From a bacterium (GTDB taxonomy: Bacteria > Chloroflexota > Anaerolineae > Caldilineales > Caldilineaceae): a stretch of 62,695 bases of DNA. A program made the position numbers and the translations under genes. The notes beneath the pieces are model-generated. The model worked only from the letters and a program-made list of their open reading frames with translations. It ran no database searches and was not told where the DNA came from. Shown piece by piece: positions 1 to 8,475 of the stretch (position 1 is the first letter of the stretch; each line of letters opens with the position of its first letter). The stretch lies in the NCBI GenBank assembly GCA_016124945.1, contig WGMT01000074.1, forward strand, positions 1 through 62,695, given 5' to 3'.

Positions 1-1
1 C

Positions 2-913
2 GAGAATGTGACCTACAAGGGCGTGCTTGATTTGGAACTGGCCCCCGGTGTCTACGATCTGAAGGTTGTGCCCGTGGCCAACGGCTGTGGTGACGCCGCC
101 CTCGACCTCCCTGCCGTCAAGTTCTCGGCCAAGGAGATCGTCGATCTCTTCGTCATCGGCAACATTGCCAACCTGCCGCTGAGCCTGGCCACCACTACCG
201 GTGTGGAACTTGCACCGGAACCGGAAGTGAAGCCGGCGACTGTGACCGTTGCCCACTTCGCTCCCTTCTCCTTCCCACGCTCGGCGACAGCCGTTTCGGT
301 GCTTGCCAATGGGGAGACCTTGATCAACAGCATCCGCTTTGGTCAGATCCGCCACAACCTCAAGGTTCCGGCCGGCGAATACTTGATCGAACTTGTGAGC
401 AGACGCAGCAACGCCACCTTGATTGGTGAGACAATCAAGTTCGAGCCGGACACGCGCTATCTGGTGGCTGCCATCGGCGGTGGACGCTTCCTGCCGTTGG
501 AAATCTTCGTGCTTACCTACAGCAACAACCGCTGGCAGCGCAGCGCCGGGGCAGATACGTCACTCCTGCGCATTGCACACCTCGCCCCCTTGGCCTCCAA
601 GTTAGACGATACGCGCATTGACATCTGCACAGACAGCGGCACGCTCGTGTTGACAGATGTGCCGTACAAGGCGTTCGCCACCCTGGAACTGCCTGCCGGC
701 GACTATGACTTGAAGGTCTCGTCGCTGGGTGCCAACTGCGCGGACATGGTCCTCGATCTGCCGCCGGTGACGCTGGTGGCAGGTGAAGAGCGCGAAGTCT
801 ACACCGTGGGTGACAATGTCACCGTACCGCTGCAAGCGCTGTTCGCCGATCCGACGTCGGAAGAAGGCGTTGAGCAGATGATGCAGCTCTTCTTGCCCAG
901 CCTCAACCGCTAA
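2..913 (+). CDS. DUF4397 domain protein, 5' truncated by window edge
   Basis: The reading frame is open from the first bases (E-N-V-T-Y-K), so the gene begins upstream and about 303 residues are visible. At least two related beta-rich repeats can be seen, with recurring phrases such as LAPGVYDLKV and LPAGDYDLKVSS, followed by an acidic stretch ending in TSEEGVEQMMQLF. This pattern (AHFAPF / AHLAPL openings, VPAGEYLIEL-type strands) is typical of DUF4397 proteins, which are exported or surface-associated beta-sandwich proteins of unknown function. No membrane anchor is visible in the part shown. A strong intrinsic terminator follows the stop codon. Confidence 0.8.
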   Translation, partial: ENVTYKGVLDLELAPGVYDLKVVPVANGCGDAALDLPAVKFSAKEIVDLFVIGNIANLPLSLATTTGVELAPEPEVKPATVTVAHFAPFSFPRSATAVSVLANGETLINSIRFGQIRHNLKVPAGEYLIELVSRRSNATLIGETIKFEPDTRYLVAAIGGGRFLPLEIFVLTYSNNRWQRSAGADTSLLRIAHLAPLASKLDDTRIDICTDSGTLVLTDVPYKAFATLELPAGDYDLKVSSLGANCADMVLDLPPVTLVAGEEREVYTVGDNVTVPLQALFADPTSEEGVEQMMQLFLPSLNR

Positions 914-930
914 TCCCCAAACAGCTTCAC

Positions 931-970
931 CTTCCGGGAAGCGTTACGCTTCCCGGAAGGCATTTTTTCC
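931..970 (+). terminator. Intrinsic terminator after the DUF4397 gene
   Basis: A perfect 13-bp stem (931-943 CTTCCGGGAAGCG with 947-959) has a 3-base loop and is followed by GCATTTTTTCC. It lies 18 bases after the stop codon. Confidence 0.93.
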
Positions 971-1091
971 TCCCCACACCGATTGACAGCTTCAAACCCT
1001 TCCTGCATAATGCCCACTATCCTCCACAACCAACGACAGCCCCATCAATTGCCGAATGTTGAACATTTAGAAATAATTTGGTAAACACACC

Positions 1092-1162
1092 CGCCGAATA
1101 AATTCGGCGTCTGATACGGGAAACCGGCTGAAGCCGGTTCTGAGAACACGATTTATCGTGTT
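1092..1162. repeat. Three consecutive 18-bp hairpins of 8-2-8 design
   Basis: Three perfect inverted repeats, each with 8-bp arms and a 2-base centre, follow each other: 1092-1109 (CGCCGAAT/ATTCGGCG), 1122-1139 (AACCGGCT/AGCCGGTT) and 1145-1162 (AACACGAT/ATCGTGTT). Flanking GGTAAACAC (from 1080) and GTGTTTGCC (to about 1166) could pair imperfectly around the group. The arrangement resembles clustered REP-type intergenic repeats. No RAYT transposase is visible in the window. Confidence 0.8.
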
Positions 1163-1183
1163 TGCCATATTAGTCGGAGGTTT

Positions 1184-1236
1184 CAACCGCCGGGTTACCA
1201 GATTATTTTGTTAACCTTCAACAACCGCCGGGTTAC
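1184..1236. repeat. Direct repeat CAACCGCCGGGTTAC, two copies
   Basis: The 15-mer CAACCGCCGGGTTAC occurs at 1184-1198 and again at 1222-1236, 38 bp apart, just upstream of the GMC oxidoreductase start. Each copy is itself nearly palindromic (AACC..GGTT). It could be an operator pair or another dispersed intergenic word. The rest of the 914-1265 gap shows no gene. Confidence 0.55.
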
Positions 1237-1265
1237 TTCACCACCACTAGCAGACAGGAACGGGC

Positions 1266-3491
1266 ATGTCTTACCTCAACTTTTCCCTTCACGAAGCGAG
1301 GACAGCCGCCGCGCTCTTCCAGCGCATCTTCCCCGCGGACGACACACCCGGCGCAATCGAAATAGGCGTGGTGGATTATGTGGATCGAGCGCTGGCGGGG
1401 GCCTACCGCAACCATCGAGAGAGCTACCGGCTGGGGCTGGCGGCCTTAGACCGCGCCGCGGTTGACGCGATCGGCTGTCTCTTCGCGGACGCTGCGCCCG
1501 ATCAGCAGGATGATTTGCTACACCGGCTTGAACACGGCAAGCTTCACAATTTCCACACCCCGCCGCAAGAAGATTTCTTTGCCCTAGCCCGCGCCCACGT
1601 GCAAGAAGGACTCTTCGCAGATCCGCTCCACGGCGGCAACAAAGACAAGCTGGGTTGGCGCGTCCTCGGCCACCCGGGCATCTGGATGGAAAACAGCGCC
1701 GAAGAAAACCTCAGCGCCGAGCCGGTGACCAAAGGCGGCGTCATCCAATCCATGGCCGATCTGGGTTTTAGGCTGGACAGCGGCGCACCCACGCCGCAGA
1801 TCCCCGGCTACGATCCGCAGCGCAGTGTGGAACCACCCGGCCCGCCCGCAGACGTGATCCTGGTTGGCATGGGCGGGGTTGGCGGCGTCATTGCGCCGTT
1901 GCTGTGCGAAGCAGGGCTGAAAGTCTTCGCGCTGGAGGCTGGGCCATACCGCACCCAGGCCGATTTCCGCCCCGACGAGCTAGGTCACAGCTATTCCTGC
2001 CGCGCCGAGATGGGGCCGAAATTTCTCAACGAAACGCCACGCTGGCGGCGCAACGATGACGAACCCACCGGCGAAGCCACCTTCTCGCTGGGCCGCATGA
2101 TGAACAGCGTCGGTGGCTCGGTGATCCACTACGGGGCGTGGCTGCGTCGCTTCCACCCGCATCACTTTGCACCGAAGACGCGGGTGGTGGAACGTTGGGG
2201 CAAAGACGCCCTCCCCGCCGATTCTACGCTGGCCGATTGGCCCATCGCTTACGCCGATCTGGAACCCTATTTTGCCCATCTAGAAAGGCTGGTGGGCATT
2301 GCGGGGCAGGATGACGGCAACCCCTTTCTGCCCCGCATCAACTACCCCATGCCGCCGTTGCGTCCTTTCCGCATGGGCAAAATTTTCAGCGATGCCGTGC
2401 GCGAAATCGGGCTGCATCCCTATCCTGTGCCGGTGGGGCTGAACAGCATCGACTACGACGGACGGCCCGGCACCCGCTACACGAATTGGAACAACGGCTT
2501 CGGCAGCCTAGACGGCGCAAAGTGGCACCCCGGCATGACCGAAGTGCCGCGCGCCCTGGCCACGGGCAACCTCGATCTGCGCACCGGCTGTCGGGTGGTG
2601 CGCATCCTCACCGACGCCGACGGTCACGCCGATGGCGTCGAGTATGTAGACCCTAACGGGCAGAGTCACGTGCAGCGGGCGCGCACGGTGATCCTGTGCA
2701 GCTACACCTTCGAGAACGTGCGCCTGCTCCTGCTTTCAGGCGACGCCAAACACCCCAACGGGTTAGGCAACAACAGCGGGCAGGTGGGCAAACATTTCAT
2801 GAGCAAGATGTTCGCTCACGTAGACGGCTTCTTCCCCGACACCGTCTTCAACCGCCACACAGGACCGGCGGCGCAGTCGATCATCCTCGACGACTTCGTG
2901 GCCGATTCCTTCGATTCGATGCAGTACGGCTTCATCGGCGGGGGGACGTTGAGTTCCGAGAACCAGTTCCTGCCCATTCAAATCAGCCGCGAAACACTCC
3001 CCGAGGACGTGCCGACGTGGGGCAAGCGCTACAAGGATCACGTGCGCAACTGGCAGCATGTAGGCGTGGTGCGCATCCAACCCGATTCGCTACCCTACAC
3101 CACCAACTATCTCGATCTCGATCCTCGTCACCGTGATCGCAGTGGATTGGGCCTGCCCGTGCTGCGCATCACCTGCGACATGCGCGCCAACGAACAACGT
3201 CAGGCCAATTGGATGGAAGGGATTTCTGAGGAGATTCTGCAACGGATGGGGGCAACAAAGACGTGGCGTGGTCCGCGCTTTACCGGCGTGGGCAGCAGCC
3301 ATGATCTAGGCGGCTGCCGCATGGGCGAAGACGCGACTCAATCTGTAGTGGATGCCGGTTTGCAGGTCCACGACACACCGGGGTTGTACGTCTTCAGCGG
3401 CGCGACCTTCCCGTCGTGTCCCGGCGTCAACCCTACACTGACCCTGTGGGCTGTCTGTCTGCGCGCGGCGGAGCAATTGATCCGACAATAG
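1266..3491 (+). CDS. Fused gluconate 2-dehydrogenase subunit 3 / GMC oxidoreductase
   Basis: This 741-residue protein joins two parts normally encoded separately. Residues about 1-150 match the gluconate 2-dehydrogenase subunit 3 family (FQRIFPADDTPGAIEIGV, ..HVQEGLFADPLHGGNKDKLGW). From about residue 195 a GMC-type flavoprotein begins with the FAD-binding GMGGVGG motif. It ends with the family's C-terminal signature (HDLGGCRMG and GVNPTLTLWA, which carries the catalytic-region Asn). It probably oxidises a sugar, sugar acid or polyol with FAD. The electron acceptor is unknown; no cytochrome c subunit lies nearby. No Tat signal is evident at the N-terminus, which is unusual for periplasmic relatives. 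AGGAA precedes the ATG by a normal distance. Confidence 0.88.
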   Translation: MSYLNFSLHEARTAAALFQRIFPADDTPGAIEIGVVDYVDRALAGAYRNHRESYRLGLAALDRAAVDAIGCLFADAAPDQQDDLLHRLEHGKLHNFHTPPQEDFFALARAHVQEGLFADPLHGGNKDKLGWRVLGHPGIWMENSAEENLSAEPVTKGGVIQSMADLGFRLDSGAPTPQIPGYDPQRSVEPPGPPADVILVGMGGVGGVIAPLLCEAGLKVFALEAGPYRTQADFRPDELGHSYSCRAEMGPKFLNETPRWRRNDDEPTGEATFSLGRMMNSVGGSVIHYGAWLRRFHPHHFAPKTRVVERWGKDALPADSTLADWPIAYADLEPYFAHLERLVGIAGQDDGNPFLPRINYPMPPLRPFRMGKIFSDAVREIGLHPYPVPVGLNSIDYDGRPGTRYTNWNNGFGSLDGAKWHPGMTEVPRALATGNLDLRTGCRVVRILTDADGHADGVEYVDPNGQSHVQRARTVILCSYTFENVRLLLLSGDAKHPNGLGNNSGQVGKHFMSKMFAHVDGFFPDTVFNRHTGPAAQSIILDDFVADSFDSMQYGFIGGGTLSSENQFLPIQISRETLPEDVPTWGKRYKDHVRNWQHVGVVRIQPDSLPYTTNYLDLDPRHRDRSGLGLPVLRITCDMRANEQRQANWMEGISEEILQRMGATKTWRGPRFTGVGSSHDLGGCRMGEDATQSVVDAGLQVHDTPGLYVFSGATFPSCPGVNPTLTLWAVCLRAAEQLIRQ

Positions 3492-3539
3492 ATCATTGTG
3501 ACTCCGCCGCCAAAAGCAGCTTTTTTGGTGCCGGGAGAA

Positions 3540-4766
3540 TCAACCCAACAGCGCGCCGCTGCCAGTCAAGTAAATTTGTAAGAAGTGATGGCTTGCCCCC
3601 AATGCCGCGGCATTCTGCGAGGTGAAGCGGCTTTGACGGATCAGTGCGTTGTTGCTGATCAGGCGGGGCAGTTGACCACGAATGGCGCGCTCGAGTTCGG
3701 CGAAGCGCGGGGTTGTCAACGCGCTGAGGAAACCGCCGATCACAATCACCTCAGGCTGTACAATCAGGACCACATTCGCCACCGCTGCCGACAGCGCCAC
3801 GATCAGATCCTGCACAATGGAGAGACAGAGCGGGTTGTTGTCGTCCGCGCTGTGCAAGATCAGGCGGAAGCGTTCACGGGGATTGGACGTGGACAGAATC
3901 GGCTCGTAGTGGGCCCGCCCCGCCTCGTCCAGCGCATTAACACGCTCCTCGAAGCGTTGGTTGACGCCGGCGACTGTGAGCAGATGGTGCATGTCGTCTG
4001 CATTGAGACGGTCGTCGGCGTGGATCAAATGGCTGCCGATGAGACCGGCGTTGCCCAGCGATCCCTTGTACAGGTCTCCACGCAGGAAAAGGCTCACCTT
4101 CACCCCTTCATCGTATCCCACGTAGGCCAGGTTTTTCTCCAACGGCTCGCTGGTGTGTTGGAATTCGGCAAAGGCCATGCAATCGACGTCGTTGGCAATC
4201 TGCACAGGTAGATTGAGTATCGCCTGAAGGCGGCGACAAATGGCAAAATTCTCCCACGTCGGCACACGGCCAATCGAAATAATATCCCCCGACACCCGTT
4301 CGGTGAAACCGGGCGACGCGATGCCGATGCCCAAAACCACACGCTCCGGAAAAGAGAGCCGCATTCGTTCCACATAATCCACCACCGCCAGGATCGACTC
4401 CTCGGGCGTGGGCGTGACACGATCGAAACGCTTCTCCTCATCCAATACATCGCCGGTTAAGTCCGCTGTAATCAACCGCATCCCCGGCAACTGCAAGTGG
4501 ACACCCACAATCACAAAGCGGCGGCTGTCCGCGCCGAAAAGCATGGCCGGTCGGCCACCGTTGGCCTCGGCCTGGCCTACCACGCGGATCCACTGCGCGT
4601 CAGAAAGATCCTGCACGGCGCGGCGCAGCGTTGGCAGGCTTACCTGCGTTGCCTGCTGCAAGTCGGCCAGAGACATTGGCGTATTGAGGACGGTCCGAAG
4701 AATGGAACGCTGCAAAGACATAGAAGTTGTCCGTGATCCTAGCTGCAGGTGCGACACACTGGCCAA
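3540..4766 (-). CDS. ROK-family transcriptional regulator
   Basis: The 408-residue protein has an N-terminal winged helix-turn-helix (about residues 20-65, SLADLQQATQVSLPTLRRAV) followed by a ROK sugar-kinase-like fold (residues 75-400; GIGIASPGF, ANDVDCMAFAE, VIVIGG). The usual ROK active-site region G-x-x-G-E-x-G-H reads GNAGLIGS, so the Glu and His are replaced, and the zinc-binding Cys cluster is absent. That argues for a sugar-sensing regulator without kinase activity. It is transcribed divergently from the sugar-uptake locus to its right, which it probably controls. The inducer is unknown. Confidence 0.85.
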   Translation of the reverse strand: MASVSHLQLGSRTTSMSLQRSILRTVLNTPMSLADLQQATQVSLPTLRRAVQDLSDAQWIRVVGQAEANGGRPAMLFGADSRRFVIVGVHLQLPGMRLITADLTGDVLDEEKRFDRVTPTPEESILAVVDYVERMRLSFPERVVLGIGIASPGFTERVSGDIISIGRVPTWENFAICRRLQAILNLPVQIANDVDCMAFAEFQHTSEPLEKNLAYVGYDEGVKVSLFLRGDLYKGSLGNAGLIGSHLIHADDRLNADDMHHLLTVAGVNQRFEERVNALDEAGRAHYEPILSTSNPRERFRLILHSADDNNPLCLSIVQDLIVALSAAVANVVLIVQPEVIVIGGFLSALTTPRFAELERAIRGQLPRLISNNALIRQSRFTSQNAAALGASHHFLQIYLTGSGALLG

Positions 4767-4835
4767 AGCATTGGCACAAACGAACCGTCCTCGTGGCCAG
4801 TGCGTCGCACCTGTGACGTCGTCCGCGATCGACGA

Positions 4836-4865
4836 TTGACAAATCTTTTGTAAATGATATTATAA
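4836..4865 (+). promoter_or_regulatory. Sigma70-type promoter in the ROK/DUF3604 divergent gap
   Basis: TTGACA (4836-4841) is followed after 17-18 bases by ATTATA/TTATAA (4859-4865). It points toward the DUF3604 and sugar-transport genes. Adjacent A/T-rich sequence would suit a ROK operator, but no clear operator palindrome was identified. Confidence 0.65.
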
Positions 4866-4937
4866 AAGCGTATCTATTTTCAAGAGCGATCTTTTCCATT
4901 TTAACAAACTTCCCGATTCTACAGGGTTTTTCAGAGA

Positions 4938-5035
4938 TAGAACGCGGATTGAGCGGATCGGGCGGATTCAAACAGATTCTTAGAAAATTAAAAGAATCAG
5001 CTTCGATCCGCTCAATCGGCCCGTTCCACGTTCTA
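4938..5035. repeat. Long hairpin element, AGAACGCGGATT family
   Basis: The left arm starts TAGAACGCGGATTGAGCGGATC and the right arm ends in a matching ..CCACGTTCTA, with GATCCGCTCAATCGG inside. The arm is made of a roughly 9-base recurring word (GCGGATTGA/GCGGATCGG/GCGGATTC). It lies between the promoter and the DUF3604 coding start. Related copies are at 11147 and 14272. Confidence 0.8.
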
Positions 5036-5068
5036 CCCCACACCCGCTTGCAAAGGTGTTCCAGCCAA

Positions 5069-6604
5069 GTGACTGCATTCGCACCGCGTGGATATGACGA
5101 TCTCACCCTCTTCTACGGCGATCTACACAATCACTGTAACTTGAGCTATGGACACGGCTCGCTCGCGGACGCGCTACACAATGCACGCCTGCAATTGGAT
5201 TTCGCCAGCGTTACCGTCCATGCCGTCTGGCCCGACCTGCCGCAGGACGATCCCTACCTCGATTATCTGGTGGACTATCACCGCGAAGGGTTCGTCAAGG
5301 CAGAGGCTGGGTGGCCGGGTTATGTGCAGACCATTGAAGATGCCAACGAAGACGGCGCATTCGTCACCTTTCCCAGCTTTGAGTGGCATTCCATGCGCTA
5401 CGGCGATCACTGTGTCTACTACAAACAGGGGCGGCGGGATGGGCAGCCTTTTCCCATTATCGAAGCGCCGGATCTGCCTGCGTTGCGTCAATCTGTGCGC
5501 GATTTGCAGACCGACGCCTTTGTGATTCCGCACCACATCGGCTACAAGTCCGGCTCACGTGGCATTGCGTGGGGCGATTTCCGTGAAGAACTGTCGCCGG
5601 TGGCCGAAATCTTCTCGTTCCACGGGTTGGCGGAGAGCAGCGAAGGGCCGTACCCGTACTTGCACTCGATGGGGCCGCGCCACAGCCGCAGCACGGCGCA
5701 ACATGGCTGGGCGCAAGGACACCTCTTCGGCGTGGTCGGTTCCACCGATCACCACAATTCCTTCCCCGGCAGCTACGGCTACGGCCGGCTGGCGGTGTGG
5801 GCGTCTTCGCTTAGCCGCGATGACATTTGGGACGCCATCGCCCGTCGCCGCACCTACGCGCTGACGGGGGATCGCATCGACGTGATGTTTGCCGTCAACG
5901 AGCAGCCGCTGGGCAGTGTCCTGGGGCCGGCGATGGAACGGTGGATCGACGTGTCCGTGCGCGGCGGATCGTCTGTGGACTACGTTGAGGTGCTCCACAA
6001 CAACCAGATTATTCACCGCGAATCTCTCTTTCCGCAACGTGTCGAAGGTGGACTGTTCAAGGTCTTCGTGGAAGTGGGCTGGGGTGAACGCAATCAGGAG
6101 ACAGCCTGGGACGTATCTTTGCAGGTGACCGGGGGCCGTTTGCGTCAGGCGGAACCACGCTTCCGTGGCCGTGGCCCTACCGACGCCCCCGCCGAGGACG
6201 CGGCATTTGCCTACACTTCCTGGCAGCAGACAGCGGCCAACGCCGTCCATTTTGCGACCTTGACGCGGCGGAATCCGTCTTTGCATACGGCGGCCACCGA
6301 GGGAATGGCGCTGGAAATCGAGGGGGACGCTGGCACTGTACTGGTTGCCGAAGTCAACGGGCAGCGTATGGAATTTCCCCTTGCCGAGTTGATCGAAGGC
6401 GCGCAGACCGCGAACCTGGGTGGTTTCGTGTCTCCAGCGATCTGTTTTCACCGGGCCATCCCCGAGGCTGAGTACAGCCGCCGCTTTGGGTTTGTCCACC
6501 GCGGGAACGGCAGGCAGCGCGATTGGTATTACGTCCGCGTGCGTCAGCGCAATGAGCAGTGGGCGTGGACATCGCCGATTTGGGTGGAGAATACCCCCCT
6601 CTAA
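5069..6604 (+). CDS. PHP/DUF3604 domain protein
   Basis: The start chosen is GTG at 5069 (VTAFAPRGYDD), because the frame upstream only reads through the hairpin element. The 511-residue protein opens with LFYGDLHNHCNLSYGHG and contains IPHHIGYKSG and GSTDHHNSF, the metal-binding His/Asp motifs of the PHP phosphoesterase superfamily as seen in DUF3604 proteins. A beta-rich C-terminal half follows. It is presumably a metal-dependent hydrolase acting on a substrate linked to the neighbouring sugar system; the reaction is unknown. Its final residues VENTPL and the stop lie in a repeat word shared with the GH4 gene at 13.4 kb. Confidence 0.78.
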   Translation: MTAFAPRGYDDLTLFYGDLHNHCNLSYGHGSLADALHNARLQLDFASVTVHAVWPDLPQDDPYLDYLVDYHREGFVKAEAGWPGYVQTIEDANEDGAFVTFPSFEWHSMRYGDHCVYYKQGRRDGQPFPIIEAPDLPALRQSVRDLQTDAFVIPHHIGYKSGSRGIAWGDFREELSPVAEIFSFHGLAESSEGPYPYLHSMGPRHSRSTAQHGWAQGHLFGVVGSTDHHNSFPGSYGYGRLAVWASSLSRDDIWDAIARRRTYALTGDRIDVMFAVNEQPLGSVLGPAMERWIDVSVRGGSSVDYVEVLHNNQIIHRESLFPQRVEGGLFKVFVEVGWGERNQETAWDVSLQVTGGRLRQAEPRFRGRGPTDAPAEDAAFAYTSWQQTAANAVHFATLTRRNPSLHTAATEGMALEIEGDAGTVLVAEVNGQRMEFPLAELIEGAQTANLGGFVSPAICFHRAIPEAEYSRRFGFVHRGNGRQRDWYYVRVRQRNEQWAWTSPIWVENTPL

Positions 6605-6745
6605 CTCCGCAGGAGCGTGGGGAGGACTGTTGACGACACGGACAAAGTTAGTCGCGTTGTGGGAGTGTCCAATACACAATCATCTCCTCTACACGTCAAC
6701 GGCTCCCTCCCTGCTTGCGGAGGGTCGGGGAGGGGTTCTGATCTC
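6587..6745. repeat. Degenerate hairpin with CCCCCCTCTAACTCC word
   Basis: GAGAATACCCCCCTCTAACTCCGC at the left (given here as GAGAATACCCCCC then TCTAACTCCGC) can pair imperfectly with GCGGAGGGTCGGGGAGGGG and TTCTGATCTC at the right. The left word carries the DUF3604 stop codon. The same word forms a near-perfect hairpin at 13408. A palindromic GTGCCAGGCAC word lies just downstream, near 6772. The gap to the lipoprotein gene shows no other feature. Confidence 0.6.
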
Positions 6746-6833
6746 ACAACCAAGTCGCAGTGCGTGACACGTGCCAGGCACTGCTTGCACCCCTTGTTTC
6801 ACATTTACCCACCACAAGAAAGGACCAAGACCC

Positions 6834-8285
6834 ATGCGTAGATTTCTACTCCCGATGCTGATTCTGGCGTTGGCGCTGATGGCCGCCTGTGGCGCACCGG
6901 CAGCAACCCCCAGCGAACCCGCCGCACCTGCCGCAACAGAAGCGCCTGCAGCGGCGGAACCGACGGAAGCGCCCGCCGAAGAAGCAGCCCCTGAACCCAC
7001 CGAAGCCCCAGCAGAGGAACCAGCGGCTGAGGCGACAGAAGCTCCTGCCGAAGAAGCTATGCCCGCCACTGAGATCAACTGCGGCACCGAAGAAGAGGTG
7101 ACCATCACCTTCATCGGTGACCCGGCCGGCACCCACCCCGACGCCGAAGCGGCCACCATCGAACGCTTTCAGGCGCTCTGCCCCAACATCACCGTGGATC
7201 GCATCCCCGGCGATGCCAATGTGCAGAACCTGCTGGCCGTCTACCTGACAGCGTTCGAGGCGGAAAGCCCCGACTTCGACGTCATCCGCGTCGACGTGAT
7301 CTGGCCCGGTCTGCTGGCCGATCACCTGCTGGACATGTCGGAATACACGTCGCAGGAGCAGATCGATTCTTACCTGCCCGCCCTGATTCTGAACGACACC
7401 GTAGACGGACGGCTGGTGGCCCTGCCTTTGCGCATCGGCTTCGGTATGCTCTACTACCGCACCGACCTGCTAGAGAAGTACGGCTTCGACGCTCCGCCCG
7501 CCACCTGGGATGAACTGGAAAGCATGGCCCAAACCATCCAGGAAGGCGAACGCGCCGACGGCAACGCCGAATTCTGGGGCTTCGTGTGGCAGGGCAACGC
7601 CTACGAAGGCCTCACCACCAATGCGCTGGAATGGCAGGTCTCCAACGGCGGCGGCTCCATCGTCAGCCCCGAAGGTGAGATCGAAGTCAACAACGAAGCC
7701 ACCATCGACGCTTTCGAGCGCGCCGCCGGTTGGGTAAACACCATCAGCCCGCCCGGTGTGGTGAGCTATCAGGAAGAGGACGCCCGTGGCGTCTGGCACG
7801 CCGGCAACGCTGCCTTTATGCGCAACTGGCCGTATGCCTACAGCAGCAGCCTGGAGAGCGAAGCCATCGGTGGCAACTTCGACGTGGCCCCTGTCCCCGC
7901 TGGTGAGGCGGGTATCGGCGCAGCGACGCTTGGCGGCTGGCACATCGGCGTCTCCCGCTACTCCGAAAATCCCGAAGCGGCAGCCGCATTCGCCGCCTAC
8001 ATGACCAGCGTTGAGAACCAGAAGCATTACGCCATCGACACCTCGTCGCCGCCGGCCTCGCTGGAACTCTATGCCGATCCCGACATTCAGGCGGCGATGC
8101 CCTTCGCCAGCCCCGATATCGTGGAAGTGACCACAGCGCGCCCGTCCACAGCTACGGCGGAGCAGTACAACGAAGTGTCCACACTCTACTTCACCGCCGT
8201 CCACTCGATCCTCACCGGCCAACAGGACGCGGCGACCGCGCTGGAACTGTTGGAGTTGGATCTGATGGATCTGTTGGGGAATTAG
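6834..8285 (+). CDS. Sugar ABC transporter substrate-binding lipoprotein
   Basis: Start ATG at 6834 follows AAGAAAGGA. The signal peptide (MRRFLLPMLILALALM) ends in a lipobox LMAAC, so Cys is probably lipidated and the protein is tethered outside the membrane. Residues about 22-80 are an Ala/Pro/Glu/Thr linker with repeated EAPAEE words. The remainder is a family 1 extracellular solute-binding fold (LPLRIGFGMLYYRTDLLEKYG, GGWHIGVSRYSENPEAAAAF). It delivers a sugar, probably an oligosaccharide, to the permeases encoded next. The stop codon abuts a long hairpin element. Confidence 0.9.
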   Translation: MRRFLLPMLILALALMAACGAPAATPSEPAAPAATEAPAAAEPTEAPAEEAAPEPTEAPAEEPAAEATEAPAEEAMPATEINCGTEEEVTITFIGDPAGTHPDAEAATIERFQALCPNITVDRIPGDANVQNLLAVYLTAFEAESPDFDVIRVDVIWPGLLADHLLDMSEYTSQEQIDSYLPALILNDTVDGRLVALPLRIGFGMLYYRTDLLEKYGFDAPPATWDELESMAQTIQEGERADGNAEFWGFVWQGNAYEGLTTNALEWQVSNGGGSIVSPEGEIEVNNEATIDAFERAAGWVNTISPPGVVSYQEEDARGVWHAGNAAFMRNWPYAYSSSLESEAIGGNFDVAPVPAGEAGIGAATLGGWHIGVSRYSENPEAAAAFAAYMTSVENQKHYAIDTSSPPASLELYADPDIQAAMPFASPDIVEVTTARPSTATAEQYNEVSTLYFTAVHSILTGQQDAATALELLELDLMDLLGN

Positions 8286-8460
8286 CGTGATTCGTGATCC
8301 GTGATTCGTGGATAGATGACGATTCCGTGTGATTGGGATGTTGGTTGGGAAAAGATAGTGCGTAGTGCGTAATCCGTCTACGCACTACGCACTAAACTTG
8401 AACCCAGTCCGTTCCAAGCAGAAGCGACAACGCACTTAACCCACGAATCACGAATCACGC
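8285..8460. repeat. Nested hairpin element, GTGATTCGTG with inner TAGTGCGTAGTGCGTA
   Basis: The outer arms are 8285-8311 (GCGTGATTCGTGAT..) and 8441-8460 (CCACGAATCACGAATCACGC). They match fully if one 7-base unit CCGTGAT is removed from the left arm. Inside is a perfect 16-bp hairpin, TAGTGCGTAGTGCGTA at 8356-8371 with its complement at 8379-8394. It occupies the junction between the binding-protein and MalF-type genes. Confidence 0.85.
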
Positions 8461-8475
8461 AACACGGAGTCTTAC

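Noticed and set aside
4949..5068. Forty-residue N-terminal extension of the DUF3604 protein
   Set aside because: It is read through the AGAACGCGGATT hairpin and has no family match; GTG 5069 is a better start.
5555..6679. Long minus-strand frame opposite the DUF3604 gene (374 codons)
   Set aside because: It has no recognisable domain and is a GC-driven shadow of a gene with clear PHP motifs.
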